64,000 nt of DNA from Yes71-27 sp040758635 (GTDB taxonomy: Bacteria; Bacillota; Desulfotomaculia; Desulfotomaculales; Ammonificaceae), in contig JBFLVI010000006.1 of assembly GCA_040758635.1 (NCBI GenBank), positions 1 through 64,000 of the forward strand, written 5' to 3'. Below the pieces are notes generated by a model, which had not been told where the DNA came from, did no database searches, and worked only from the letters and a program-made list of their open reading frames with translations. The first letter of the stretch is position 1. The number at the start of each line of letters is the position of its first letter. The position numbers and the translations under genes were made by a program. Positions 8,701 to 17,169 of this stretch are shown here, one piece after another.

Positions 8701-9495
8701 ATGGGCATCGGCGAGCAGCTTTCCACGGCGAGGAAGAGCAGGGGCGTCAGCTTGGAGGCGGCGGAAGAAGCTACCAAGATTCGGGTACGGTTTTTAGAGG
8801 CGCTGGAGAACGAGGAGTTCAGCGTCCTGCCGGGGCGTGTTTACGCGAAGGCCTTTCTCCGTTCGTACGCCCGTTTTCTCGGGCTGGACGATGCCGCCCT
8901 CGCGCAGGAATTCGACGCCGTTTGGGCGGCCGAACCGGAACCGCCGGTCAGATTGCGCCGGATCGAGAAGGTGCGCCCGTCTATCAACTGGGGGCGCTAC
9001 ACCAATCTGCTGCTGGTGGCGGCGGTGATCGGCTTGCTGCTTGCCTTTAACAGCATTTACAAGGTGGTTTTCGGCGTCTCGGCGGAGCGCAGGCCGGCGG
9101 TGGTACACCAGGGCGAAGGGCGGCCTCCGGCGGGGCAGCCGCAGGCGGAAAACCCCACTTCTGGGGCCCCGGGAAATCCACAGCCACCGGCGCAACAGCC
9201 GCAGGTGACGCAACCAGGCGAGCCGGCGGGAGAAGTGTCTCCGGGGCAGGGGGTTACGGTGACCCTGGAGGCTGTCGGCGGGCAGTGCTGGGTGCGGCTG
9301 GTGGCTGACGGCAGGACCGCCTTTGAGGGAATGCTGGAGAAAGGGGCGGTCCGCAGTTTTACGGCAGAGGAAAAAATCCAGTTGCGGCTCGGCAACGCCG
9401 GTGCGGTAATGGTTTCCTGCAACGGACAGGACCTCGGAAAGTTGGGGGGCGTCGGCGAGGTCGTGACCAGGGAGTTTTCTGCGGGCCAGGGTTAA
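8701..9495 (+). CDS. RodZ-like helix-turn-helix membrane protein
   Basis: Start chosen at ATG 8701 after GGGGGGG at -10 (264 residues). Residues about 1-75 form a Cro/C1-type helix-turn-helix of the HTH_25 class (IGEQLSTARKSRGVSLEAAEEATKIRVRFLEALENEEF). One membrane segment follows near 105-120 (NLLLVAAVIGLLLAFN). After it come a Pro/Gln/Gly-rich linker and a C-terminal DUF4115-type beta domain. This is the RodZ architecture, in which the protein links MreB filaments to the cell wall machinery. Here it lies between ftsK and rimO, a common Firmicute neighbourhood. Confidence 0.85.
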   Translation: MGIGEQLSTARKSRGVSLEAAEEATKIRVRFLEALENEEFSVLPGRVYAKAFLRSYARFLGLDDAALAQEFDAVWAAEPEPPVRLRRIEKVRPSINWGRYTNLLLVAAVIGLLLAFNSIYKVVFGVSAERRPAVVHQGEGRPPAGQPQAENPTSGAPGNPQPPAQQPQVTQPGEPAGEVSPGQGVTVTLEAVGGQCWVRLVADGRTAFEGMLEKGAVRSFTAEEKIQLRLGNAGAVMVSCNGQDLGKLGGVGEVVTREFSAGQG

Positions 9496-9498
9496 ATT

Positions 9499-9561
9499 TA
9501 GAGGCAAGAGGCAAGAAGTCGGAGGTTAGAAGATTGCGTGGGAATTCGCGGGGCGAATTCC
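9499..9561. repeat. Purine-rich arm with AATTCGC palindrome core, copy 1
   Basis: A purine-rich arm (about 9499-9534, with AGAAGTCGGAGGTTAGAAG) ends in a perfect 9-bp hairpin: GGAATTCGC (9541-9549), loop GGG, GCGAATTCC (9553-9561). The matching pyrimidine-rich right arm found in the copies at 13470 and 18620 is not evident. It occupies the gap before rimO. Confidence 0.75.
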
Positions 9562-9638
9562 TGCTTTATTTTTATTTTCTCGTGCAATATTATGGATTCT
9601 AGATTTCTAAAAATCTTGCATCAAAGGGGTTCTCCGAT

Positions 9639-10964
9639 TTGCTTTACGTGGGTGCGATCAGCCTGGGGTGTGCAAAGAACCGGACTGACACCGAAGTGAT
9701 GCTCGGTCTCTTGGGTGCGGCCGGGTACGGTGTTACGGCCGACCTCGAAACGGCGGACGTGCTGGTGGTCAACACCTGCGCCTTCATCACGGCGGCGCAG
9801 CGCGAGTCGGTGAACACCGTCCTGGAGGCGGGCCGGTACAAGGAGCAGGGGCGCTTCCGGACGCTCGTCGTTGCGGGTTGCCTGGTTGAGCGGCACGGCG
9901 CGGTTTTGCTGCGGGAAATACCCGAGATTGACGGCCTCCTCGGGACGGGGAAAGTTGACGGAATAGCGGCGGTGGTGGCGGGAGCCCTGAAGGGAGAGAA
10001 ACCGGTGGCGCTGGGGGACCCCGGTTTTGTTTCCGGTTTGGAACCCCGGTTCTTGACGACACCGCCGTACACGGCCTACCTGAAACTTGCCGAGGGGTGC
10101 AGCAACCGCTGCAGTTTCTGCATCATCCCTGCCCTGAGGGGGCGGTACCGTAGCCGCCGGCGGGAGGATATTCTGGCGGAGGCGGCGCTTCTGTCCGCCC
10201 GCGGCGTAAGGGAACTGGTCCTGGTGGCTCAGGACACCACCAGATGGGGCCTGGATCTTTACGGGCGGGCGGAGTTGCCCGGACTGTTGCGGGAACTGGC
10301 GCGGCTTGACGGTGTCCGCTGGATCCGGCTGCTTTACGCATACCCTACGGGTATTTCGGATGAGCTTCTGACCACCCTGGCGGAAGAGGAAAAAGTCTGC
10401 CGGTACCTCGACCTCCCGCTCCAGCACGTTCGGTCCTGTCTTCTGAAGAAGATGAACCGCCCGGTCATTGACGTGGGGGGACTTGTCAGGCGGGTGCGGG
10501 AGGCGGTTCCCGGGATCACGCTCCGGACGACGTTTATCGTTGGCTTTCCGGGCGAAACGGCGGCCGATTTCACCGCCCTCGAAGCGGCGGTGCGGGAGCT
10601 GGCGTTTGACCGCACCGGGGTTTTCGCGTACTCGCGCGAGGAAGGAACGCCCGCGGCTGCGCTCCCGGAACAGGTGCCGTGGCGGGTGAAGCAGGAACGG
10701 CTCAGGCGCCTGCGGGCGGCGGCGCGGGAGGTCTCGCTGGAGCGCAACCGCCGCCTGGTCGGCCACGAGGTGCTGGTCCTGACAGAGGGCGCGCGCGGGC
10801 GCTTTTTCTACGGGCGCAGCGAGGCCGATGCGCCGGAGGTCGACGGTAGCGTTTATTTTACTGCATCCCGGCCGGTGGCGGCGGGGGAGTTCGTGCGCGT
10901 TCGGATCACCCGGGCCAGAACCTACGACCTGGTGGGCGAGTGTGTAGAACCTGAGCTTTGCTAA
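9639..10964 (+). CDS. rimO: Ribosomal protein S12 methylthiotransferase RimO
   Basis: Radical-SAM methylthiotransferase that thiomethylates an aspartate of ribosomal protein S12. TTG start at 9639 preceded by AAAGGGG; 441 residues, normal for the family. The N-terminal UPF0004 domain has the cluster-binding cysteines in SLGCAKNRTDTE, VVNTCAF and VVAGCLVER. The radical-SAM cluster CxxxCxxC is in GCSNRCSFCIIP (about residue 150), and a TRAM domain ends the protein. SLGCAKN and the LEFACE of the second cluster fit RimO better than MiaB. Confidence 0.95.
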   Translation: MLYVGAISLGCAKNRTDTEVMLGLLGAAGYGVTADLETADVLVVNTCAFITAAQRESVNTVLEAGRYKEQGRFRTLVVAGCLVERHGAVLLREIPEIDGLLGTGKVDGIAAVVAGALKGEKPVALGDPGFVSGLEPRFLTTPPYTAYLKLAEGCSNRCSFCIIPALRGRYRSRRREDILAEAALLSARGVRELVLVAQDTTRWGLDLYGRAELPGLLRELARLDGVRWIRLLYAYPTGISDELLTTLAEEEKVCRYLDLPLQHVRSCLLKKMNRPVIDVGGLVRRVREAVPGITLRTTFIVGFPGETAADFTALEAAVRELAFDRTGVFAYSREEGTPAAALPEQVPWRVKQERLRRLRAAAREVSLERNRRLVGHEVLVLTEGARGRFFYGRSEADAPEVDGSVYFTASRPVAAGEFVRVRITRARTYDLVGECVEPELC

Positions 10965-11091
10965 AAAACAAGCTCAGACTCCCTTCAACTTCCAAATTCT
11001 CACCTCCCCTTCCCCGTTGTCCGGGAGGTCTTTGCGGCAGCTGTGCGAGGGGGAAAGTAGCGAATTCCAGAAGTTCCATAAGGAAAAGAAC

Positions 11092-11130
11092 CTGCACCCT
11101 GTGCTATAATCTACGGGTGCAGTCCTTCTT
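11092..11130 (+). terminator. Hairpin with T-rich tail downstream of rimO
   Basis: Perfect 8-bp stem CTGCACCC (11092-11099) / GGGTGCAG (11114-11121) followed by TCCTTCTTTTT. The loop contains TATAAT, so a promoter -10 box is an alternative reading, although no good -35 box is placed for it. Confidence 0.45.
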
Positions 11131-11149
11131 TTTGGGGTAATTAATTCAG

Positions 11150-11317
11150 GCGCCCCGCGGGGCGCGGCTAAAGCTTGCGCATAGCGCCATGACCAGTCAC
11201 TCGGGCCGAATCCTCACGTACCTCTAAGTACGCTCCGGTTCGTCCCTCGTGGCTTCCGCGCTCTGCTTGCTTTAGCCTGGCGTTCCGTAAGTGTGATGTG
11301 ACAGGCTGAATAGTTAC
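11150..11317. repeat. Nested inverted-repeat element upstream of the FtsH-like pair
   Basis: Fills the gap after rimO. It begins with the perfect 16-base palindrome GCGCCCCGCGGGGCGC (11150-11165). Next is a large inverted repeat with arms GGCTAAAGC (11166-11174) and GCTTTAGCC (11269-11277). Inside is a second long hairpin whose tip is CGTAC (11217-11221) / GTACG (11228-11232) and whose outer part pairs GGCCGAA with TTCGTCC imperfectly. It ends with CAGGCTGAATAGTTAC (11302-11317), a motif that also bounds the repeat region at 50967-51262. No open frame here looks real. Confidence 0.75.
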
Positions 11318-11336
11318 TTTTGGGGAGTGATTACGG

Positions 11337-11885
11337 GTGGTCTGGCAAGGCTTGCAGCTCAAAGCGGTGCTCGTTGCCCTGGCGATCGGCCTCGTTTGCC
11401 TTTTCGGCGGGCAGTGGCTTTACAACAAGTACGGCTACCAGCAGTCGCTCCAGCAGGCACTTGCAGCGCAGCCGCAGGTGGCGGATTTCAAGCTGGAAGA
11501 GCGGAGCGATCAGCTTGTGATTACTGTGCGTCTGCGCGACCCCGGGAATCTGCAGCTCACTTACAAGGAGTTGAGGCGGGCCGTAGGTGAAGCGCTGGGG
11601 AGCCGTCCTTTCGTACTCGAGTTGACGGACAACCGTGACGCTGCTCTTGAAGAGGCGTTTTACCGGAGCCAGTTCGCCATTTACCAGGCGTTTGTTCAGG
11701 GTTCTTTTGAAGAAATGGAGCAAGAGGTTAACGCGCACGCCCGGGCGGCGGGAGCCCAGGCGCGGCTTTACCTGGACAGCGAGAATCTCTACCTGACCCT
11801 GAGCAAGGGCGACAGGTTCCTGGTCGCGGTCATCCCCCGCAACCCGCCCCAGGCAGCCCCAGGAGGTGTGAATCCCGGTGCATAA
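11337..11885 (+). CDS. Membrane-anchored protein paired with the FtsH-like protease
   Basis: I do not recognise this family. GTG start at 11337 after GGGGAGTG; 182 residues. One N-terminal membrane helix (about residues 8-27, KAVLVALAIGLVCLFGGQWLY) is followed by about 150 soluble residues of mixed alpha/beta character. These would lie outside the membrane if the helix is a type II signal anchor. No lipobox or catalytic motif is evident. Its last 8 bases overlap the FtsH-like gene. That protease lacks the external loop of normal FtsH, so this protein could act as a separate external or regulatory domain; that is inference from position only. Confidence 0.75.
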   Translation: MVWQGLQLKAVLVALAIGLVCLFGGQWLYNKYGYQQSLQQALAAQPQVADFKLEERSDQLVITVRLRDPGNLQLTYKELRRAVGEALGSRPFVLELTDNRDAALEEAFYRSQFAIYQAFVQGSFEEMEQEVNAHARAAGAQARLYLDSENLYLTLSKGDRFLVAVIPRNPPQAAPGGVNPGA

Positions 11886-13350
11886 AGAACTCGGTTTGGG
11901 ATTTGGCACTGCCCTCGTGATCTTTTTGCTGGTCAGCGGTTACAACATCGGTCCGCTCGTGCTCTTGGGCGCGGCTGCGGCCGCTTTCTATTACTTTGTG
12001 CGGGTTAAAGGGGTCGTGAAGAACTTTGTCGTCAACGACGGCAACGAGGAGAGCCGGATCTCGTTTGCCGATGTGGGGGGACAGGCGACGGCGATTAAAG
12101 AGTTACGCGAGGCGCTCGATTTTATCAAACACCACCACTACGCCAAGCGTCTGGGTATCCGGCCCTTGAAGGGCCTGCTTTTGACCGGGCCTCCGGGAAC
12201 CGGTAAAACCTTGCTCGCGCGGGCCGCGGCCAGTTACACCGACGCCGTCTTTGTGTCGGCAAGCGGGTCCGAGTTCGTGGAGATGTACGCCGGCGTGGGG
12301 GCGCAGCGGGTGCGGCAGCTTTTCCGGACGGCGCGGGAAAGGGCCCGGCAGACCGGAAAAAGCAACGCGATCATCTTTATTGACGAGATTGACGTCCTGG
12401 GGTCGCGCCGGGGCAAGGTCACCAGTCATCTCGAGTACGACCAGACCCTCAACCAGTTGCTGGTGGAGATGGACGGGATCAAGGCGGACGAAGCGGTGCA
12501 CCTGCTGGTGGTGGCAGCGACGAACCGGGCGGATCTTCTGGACCCTGCTCTTTTGCGCCCCGGCCGGTTCGACCGTCAGGTGCGCGTGGAGCTGCCGGAC
12601 CGCGAGGGGCGGCTGGAGATCCTACGGTTGCACACGCGGAACAAGCCGTTGGCGGCGGACGTAGACCTGGCAGCGGTCGCGCGGGAAACTTTCGGTTTTT
12701 CCGGGGCCCACCTGGAAAGCCTGGCGAACGAGGCGGCGATTCTGGCGATGCGGGAAGAGACGCAGGAAATCCACCACCGCCACTTTGTAGAGGCTGTGGA
12801 GAAGGTGCTGCTGGGCGACAGGCTCGACAGGCGGCCGATGCGGGACGAACTGTGGCGGATCGCGGTCCACGAGACCGGACACGCCTTGTTGAGCGAATTG
12901 ACCCGGCCGGGTTCGGTCACCACTCTTACGGTCACGCCCCGGGGGAGCACGCTCGGCTATCTGCGCCAGAAAAGTGAAAACGATAACTACCTCTATACCG
13001 AGGAGCAACTCCAGGATCGGCTTTCGGTTTTGCTGGCCGGGGCGGTCGCGGAAGAAATCATACTTGGAAGCCGCAGCACGGGAGCAACAAACGATTTCGA
13101 GCAGGCGGTACTCACGGCGGAAACGATGGTGCGGGCCGGGATGTCCCAGCTCGGAGTGGTTGCACTCGACGAGCTTCCCGACGATGTGTGGCACCAGGAG
13201 CTTTCCCGGCTGCTCAGGTGCCAGGAGGAACGGGTAAGGGCTTACCTGCAGTCGAAAAAAGAGCTGGTTACCCGGGTCGCGGAGCGGCTGCTGCTTGAGG
13301 AACGCCTTTCGGGAGAAGCATTCCGGTCAATGCTCGAAGGCAGTTCCTAA
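11878..13350 (+). CDS. Short FtsH-like AAA+ zinc metalloprotease
   Basis: GTG start, 490 residues, well below the 600-650 of standard FtsH. Two N-terminal hydrophobic segments (about 8-21 and 25-42) lie close together with almost no external loop. The AAA+ domain follows: Walker A GPPGTGKT (104-111), Walker B IIFIDEID (165-172), and a second region of homology with ATNRADLLDPALLRPGRFDR. The protease domain keeps zinc ligands HETGH (331-335) and Asp406 in ATNDFEQA, so it should be active. The family degrades membrane proteins and unfolded substrates processively. The missing loop and the overlapping upstream gene set it apart from housekeeping FtsH. Confidence 0.88.
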   Translation: MHKELGLGFGTALVIFLLVSGYNIGPLVLLGAAAAAFYYFVRVKGVVKNFVVNDGNEESRISFADVGGQATAIKELREALDFIKHHHYAKRLGIRPLKGLLLTGPPGTGKTLLARAAASYTDAVFVSASGSEFVEMYAGVGAQRVRQLFRTARERARQTGKSNAIIFIDEIDVLGSRRGKVTSHLEYDQTLNQLLVEMDGIKADEAVHLLVVAATNRADLLDPALLRPGRFDRQVRVELPDREGRLEILRLHTRNKPLAADVDLAAVARETFGFSGAHLESLANEAAILAMREETQEIHHRHFVEAVEKVLLGDRLDRRPMRDELWRIAVHETGHALLSELTRPGSVTTLTVTPRGSTLGYLRQKSENDNYLYTEEQLQDRLSVLLAGAVAEEIILGSRSTGATNDFEQAVLTAETMVRAGMSQLGVVALDELPDDVWHQELSRLLRCQEERVRAYLQSKKELVTRVAERLLLEERLSGEAFRSMLEGSS

Positions 13351-13370
13351 AGCCTCCTGCTATGGAGTGT

Positions 13371-13605
13371 TGCAAAATTCTAACTTTTCGAGAAATAGGG
13401 TCATCTATCTACGACACGATAGTTTTAGCAAAAAGCCCGGAGACCGCGAAAAACAACCCAGCATTTTGGAGGTTAGAGGTAGGAGGTTGGAAGTGAGAAT
13501 TCTTGAGGGAATTCGCCTATAGCGAATTCCTACCATAAATTCTAACCTCTAACTTCTCACCTCTCACTTTCATTTTGGCAGGCGAGGTTTGGAAAGCGGT
13601 CTGCT
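13371..13605. repeat. Repeated flank interrupted by a palindromic insertion
   Basis: Between the FtsH-like gene and cinA. Bases 13371-13461 and 13577-13605 match the left and right flanks of the hairpin element at 44880-45078; both share CCCGGAGRCCGCGAAAAAC and, on the right, GGCAGGCGARGTTTG. Here no CCCAGCACTCA hairpin is present. Instead a 101-bp palindromic sequence lies between two copies of CATTTTGG (13462-13469 and 13571-13578). Confidence 0.8.
13470..13570. repeat. MITE-like palindromic element, AATTCGC family copy 2
   Basis: Purine-rich left arm (AGGTTAGAGGTAGGAGG) and pyrimidine-rich right arm (CTAACCTCTAACTTCTCAC) form an imperfect inverted repeat of about 33 bases. At the centre is a 9-bp hairpin, GGAATTCGC (13508-13516), loop CTATA, GCGAATTCC (13522-13530). 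The 8-base direct repeat CATTTTGG on both sides resembles a target-site duplication. It has no coding capacity. Confidence 0.75.
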
Positions 13606-13746
13606 GGACCTCAAGCCAGTCGCTTGCAGTTACTTGCGCGAATATTGCGGGGAGGGAAATTTTCGCCGCAGCCCCGGAAGGGATTTGCCCCGCCCCCGCG
13701 AATAATATCAAGTGAAATAAATTACTAACTCGCAGGGTGGTTCTCA

Positions 13747-15015
13747 ATGCGGGCGGAAATAGTCTTCACCGGGACGGAATTGCTTTTGGGGCAGATCCTG
13801 AACACCCACGCTCAGTATCTCGGCCAGAAGCTTTCGGACCTGGGGATCAAGATTTCCCGGCACACCACGGTTGGCGACAACTCGGAGGAACTTGTTCAGG
13901 CCATCCGCGAAGCACTCCAGCGGGCGGACCTGATTATCACCACCGGCGGGCTGGGCCCCACAACGGACGACCTCACCATGGGTGCGGTGGGGGCTACCCT
14001 GGGGCTGCCGCTCGTCCTCAACACCACCGTACTTTCCTGGATCGAAGAGTACTTTACGAAGATCGGCCGGGCGATGCCGGAGAACATCACCCGGCAGGCT
14101 TATTTCCCTGCGGGGGCCACGATTTTACCCAACCCTGCGGGGACGGCGCCCGGCTGCATCATTGAGAAAGAAGGTAAGACAGTGGTGGTTTTGCCGGGGC
14201 CGCCGCGGGAACTGATACCGATGTTCGAAGAACACGTAGTTCCTTTTTTGAGCAAGAAGGTCGGCCGGGAAGGCGTTTTGAAATTCCGGGTCCTGAAGCT
14301 GACAGGGATTGCCGAATACGCTGCGCAGGAGCGGCTCCAGGACCTGGACAGCCGGGAAAACCCGCGGATCGGTTATATCGTCAAGCCGGGGGAGGTCCAT
14401 ATCCGGGTTACGGCCCAGGGACGGGATGACAGTGAAGCAGAGCGGTTGGTGGAGGAGATGGTGGCCAAAATCGAGGACCGTCTTGGCGACTACATCTTTG
14501 CCTGCGATGAAGAGGAAATCGAAGCAAAGGTGGGGGCGCTTCTGGCGGCACGGGGCTACGACATCGCCACTGCGGAGTCCTGTACTGCCGGGCTGGTGGC
14601 GGCGCGGCTGACAGAAGTCCCCGGAAGCTCCGAGTATTTTGCAGGCGGTGTGGTCGCCTACGCAAACGCAGTCAAGGAGAAGGTTTTGGGGGTGCCGGCG
14701 GCGGTTCTGCGGGAACGCGGGGCCGTGAGCCGCGCAGCGGCAGCGGCGATGGCGGAAGGGATTAAGAGGTTGCTGGGCACCGCCATTGGCGTGGGGGTCA
14801 CCGGCATCGCCGGGCCGGGCGGGGGGACGCCCCGGAAACCGGTGGGCCTCGTCTACATCGCGGTGGCCACGCCCGGGGGGACGGAAGTAAGGGAGTTCCA
14901 TTTCCCCGGCAGGCGCTTTGCGGTCCGGCAGGGAGCGGTGAATGCCGCTTTAAAGATGGTGCACGATTTCATCGTGCGGGAGAAGAAACAGTCCGGGCCC
15001 GGCCCCGGGCCTTAA
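13747..15015 (+). CDS. cinA: CinA-family protein (NMN deamidase / competence-damage protein)
   Basis: 422 residues in the usual two-part form. The N-terminal MoCF/COG1058 domain (RAEIVFTGTELLLGQILNTH; TTGGLGPTTDDLTM) is linked to ADP-ribose pyrophosphatase activity. The C-terminal PncC domain (TAESCTAGLVAARLTEVPGSS; GVTGIAGPGGGTPRKPVGLVY) deamidates nicotinamide mononucleotide in NAD recycling. It stands alone between a repeat-filled gap and a terminator-like hairpin. Confidence 0.95.
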   Translation: MRAEIVFTGTELLLGQILNTHAQYLGQKLSDLGIKISRHTTVGDNSEELVQAIREALQRADLIITTGGLGPTTDDLTMGAVGATLGLPLVLNTTVLSWIEEYFTKIGRAMPENITRQAYFPAGATILPNPAGTAPGCIIEKEGKTVVVLPGPPRELIPMFEEHVVPFLSKKVGREGVLKFRVLKLTGIAEYAAQERLQDLDSRENPRIGYIVKPGEVHIRVTAQGRDDSEAERLVEEMVAKIEDRLGDYIFACDEEEIEAKVGALLAARGYDIATAESCTAGLVAARLTEVPGSSEYFAGGVVAYANAVKEKVLGVPAAVLRERGAVSRAAAAAMAEGIKRLLGTAIGVGVTGIAGPGGGTPRKPVGLVYIAVATPGGTEVREFHFPGRRFAVRQGAVNAALKMVHDFIVREKKQSGPGPGP

Positions 15016-15020
15016 GATTT

Positions 15021-15055
15021 CCGGCTCGAGTACCGGGGCCGGCCTGTTTTTTTTT
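15021..15055 (+). terminator. Probable intrinsic terminator after cinA
   Basis: CCGGC (15021-15025) can pair with GCCGG (15038-15042), and a run of nine T follows CCTG. The stem is short but GC-only. Confidence 0.5.
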
Positions 15056-15113
15056 CGGTTCCGGCCCCGGTCGGACGAGGCCGGGCGGCCAGAAAAGGCA
15101 GCAGAAGAAGGTA

Positions 15114-15143
15114 TTGTTAAAGTTCCGGCAAATTTGATATAAT
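15114..15143 (+). promoter_or_regulatory. Probable sigma-A promoter of the gatCAB operon
   Basis: TTGTTA (15114-15119) and TATAAT (15138-15143) with an 18-base spacer, about 30 bases before the gatC start. Confidence 0.6.
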
Positions 15144-15172
15144 TTGCTGTGGTTTTCAAGGAGGCGGTGTGG

Positions 15173-15454
15173 ATGATCACCCGCGAAGATGTGGAGCACG
15201 TGGCGCTCCTGGCACGCTTGGAACTCAGCGAGGAAGAAAAACAGGTTTACACCGAACAGCTGGGCAAAATCCTGGAATACGCCTCTGTTTTAAACGAGCT
15301 CGACACGGAAGACGTGCCGCCGCTGGCACACGTTTTGCCGCTCCAGAACGTTTTCCGGGCGGACGAGGTAAAAGCGCGTCTCGATCCAGAAACGGTCTTG
15401 AAACATGCTCCCGACAGGGAGGATAAGCACTTCCGTGTCCCGCGCCTGGTTTAG
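15173..15454 (+). CDS. gatC: Asp/Glu-tRNA amidotransferase subunit GatC
   Basis: Small subunit (93 residues) that wraps around and stabilises GatA in the GatCAB amidotransferase, which corrects Glu-tRNA(Gln) and Asp-tRNA(Asn). Sequence is typical: ITREDVEHVALLARLELSEEE at the N-terminus and the conserved LREDxxxxS-type region as FRADEVKARLDPETVLKHAPDREDKHFRVPRLV. ATG 15173 is preceded by AAGGAGGCGG. A 244-base gap containing purine-rich repeat-like sequence and inverted segments (CCGACATCCGGTGTC around 15647) separates it from gatA, more than is usual for this operon. Confidence 0.95.
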   Translation: MITREDVEHVALLARLELSEEEKQVYTEQLGKILEYASVLNELDTEDVPPLAHVLPLQNVFRADEVKARLDPETVLKHAPDREDKHFRVPRLV

Positions 15455-15698
15455 TGTTTACCGCGACCGGCGAAGGCCTCGGGAACGTTTTCCCGGAAGA
15501 AACGGCCCCTGGTAAATGCACCCGGTGCTGGATCAAGTCTGGCGGACTTCTTCCCTTTTTCGAATTCGACCGAATTGGGGAGTGTGACTCGAATAGGGAA
15601 CGCTTTTTGGAACAAGGGAAAAGGTCAAAGGTACTTTTCCTGCACTTCCGACATCCGGTGTCTGACGACCGACATCTGCTTTTAAGGAGGGACCGGTT

Positions 15699-17153
15699 TT
15701 GGACCTCTGCTTTCAGCCGGCCCACGAACTCGGCCGGCTTCTGCGGGAAAAGAAGGTTTCGGCGGTGGAACTGACAGGTGCGGTTTATTCCCGCATTGAC
15801 GCCGTCGAAAGCCGGGTGAAGGCCTACCTTTTGACGTTGAAAGAGGAGGCGCTGAACCAGGCGCGGGCCGTGGATGCAGCACTGGCCGCCGGTGAAGAAC
15901 TGCCTCCCCTGGCGGGGATACCCCTGGCGGTCAAAGACAACATCTGCCTCCACGGCGTGGAAACCACCTGCGCGTCAAAGATATTGAAGGGGTTCATTCC
16001 TCCTTACGATGCAACGGTGATCGAGCGGCTCAAGGAGCAGCGCGTGGTTTTCACCGGCAAGACCAATATGGACGAGTTTGCGATGGGTTCTTCCACTGAA
16101 AACTCGGGCTTTTATCCCACCGCCAACCCCTGGAACCTGGAGCGGGTTCCGGGCGGCTCCAGCGGGGGTTCGGCAGCGGCGGTGGCCGCGGGGGAGGCGG
16201 TGCTGGCCCTGGGTTCGGATACGGGCGGTTCGATCCGGCAGCCCGCTTCCTTCTGCGGGGTGGTGGGGCTGAAACCGACTTACGGGCTGGTCTCCCGGTA
16301 CGGATTGGTGGCGTTTGCTTCCTCGCTCGACCAGATCGGACCCATCACCCGGGATGTCCGCGACTGCGCCCTGCTGCTCAACGCTATTGCCGGCCACGAT
16401 CCGCGGGACTCCACTTCGGCCCCGCAAGAGGTTCCGGACTACACGGAATTTTTGGTGCCGCATGTCAAAGGTTTTCGGATCGGCATCCCGCGGGAGTACG
16501 TGGGGGAAGGGATCGCCCCGGAGGTGCGGGCGGTCCTGAACCGCGTGGTGGAGCTTCTGGAGGGAATGGGTGTACAAGTGGAGGAGACGTCGCTTCCCCA
16601 CGTCCGGTATTCGCTGCCCGCGTACTACCTTATTGCTCCGGCGGAAGCGTCTTCAAATCTCGCGCGCTATGACGGGGTGCGGTACGGCCTGCGGGTGCCG
16701 GCGGAGGACGTCGTCACCATGTACAAAAAGACCCGTAGCCAGGGTTTCGGGGCCGAGGTGAAGCGGCGGGTCATGCTCGGCACCTACGCCCTTTCGGCGG
16801 GTTACTACGACGCTTACTACCTTAAGGCCCTCAAGGTGCGCACGCTCATCCGGCGTGATTTCGACGAGGCTTTCAAGCGGTTCGACCTGATTCTTTCGCC
16901 GACGGCGCCGACGCCGGCCTTCAAGATCGGAGAAAAGGTCGCTGACCCGCTGGCGATGTACCTTTCCGATATCTTTACGCTGGCGGTCAACCTGGCGGGC
17001 GTACCGGCGATATCGGTGCCGGGCGGGTTTGCCGGGCACCTGCCGGTGGGCGTCCAGTTCATCGGGCCTCCTTTTGCTGAGGGGCAGCTTTTCCGGGTGG
17101 CTTATGCACTGGAGCAGGAGACCGGTCTGGCGGCGAAGCGGCCCGCATTGTGA
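15699..17153 (+). CDS. gatA: Asp/Glu-tRNA amidotransferase subunit GatA
   Basis: Amidase-signature subunit (484 residues) that releases ammonia from glutamine. TTG start at 15699 after AAGGAGGG. The Ser-cisSer-Lys triad is visible: Lys in PLAVKDNICL, the cis-Ser/nucleophile region GGSSGGSAAAVAAGE, and DTGGSIRQPASFCG. Translation continues into gatB after 16 bases. With gatB and gatC it forms the complete transamidation system. Confidence 0.97.
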   Translation: MDLCFQPAHELGRLLREKKVSAVELTGAVYSRIDAVESRVKAYLLTLKEEALNQARAVDAALAAGEELPPLAGIPLAVKDNICLHGVETTCASKILKGFIPPYDATVIERLKEQRVVFTGKTNMDEFAMGSSTENSGFYPTANPWNLERVPGGSSGGSAAAVAAGEAVLALGSDTGGSIRQPASFCGVVGLKPTYGLVSRYGLVAFASSLDQIGPITRDVRDCALLLNAIAGHDPRDSTSAPQEVPDYTEFLVPHVKGFRIGIPREYVGEGIAPEVRAVLNRVVELLEGMGVQVEETSLPHVRYSLPAYYLIAPAEASSNLARYDGVRYGLRVPAEDVVTMYKKTRSQGFGAEVKRRVMLGTYALSAGYYDAYYLKALKVRTLIRRDFDEAFKRFDLILSPTAPTPAFKIGEKVADPLAMYLSDIFTLAVNLAGVPAISVPGGFAGHLPVGVQFIGPPFAEGQLFRVAYALEQETGLAAKRPAL

Positions 17154-17169
17154 GGAAGGCAGGGAGACG

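Noticed and set aside
17029..17169. N-terminal extension of GatB
   Set aside because: The extension overlaps gatA and is not family-like; ATG 17170 has a ribosome-binding site and the canonical start MKGYEAVIGLEIH.
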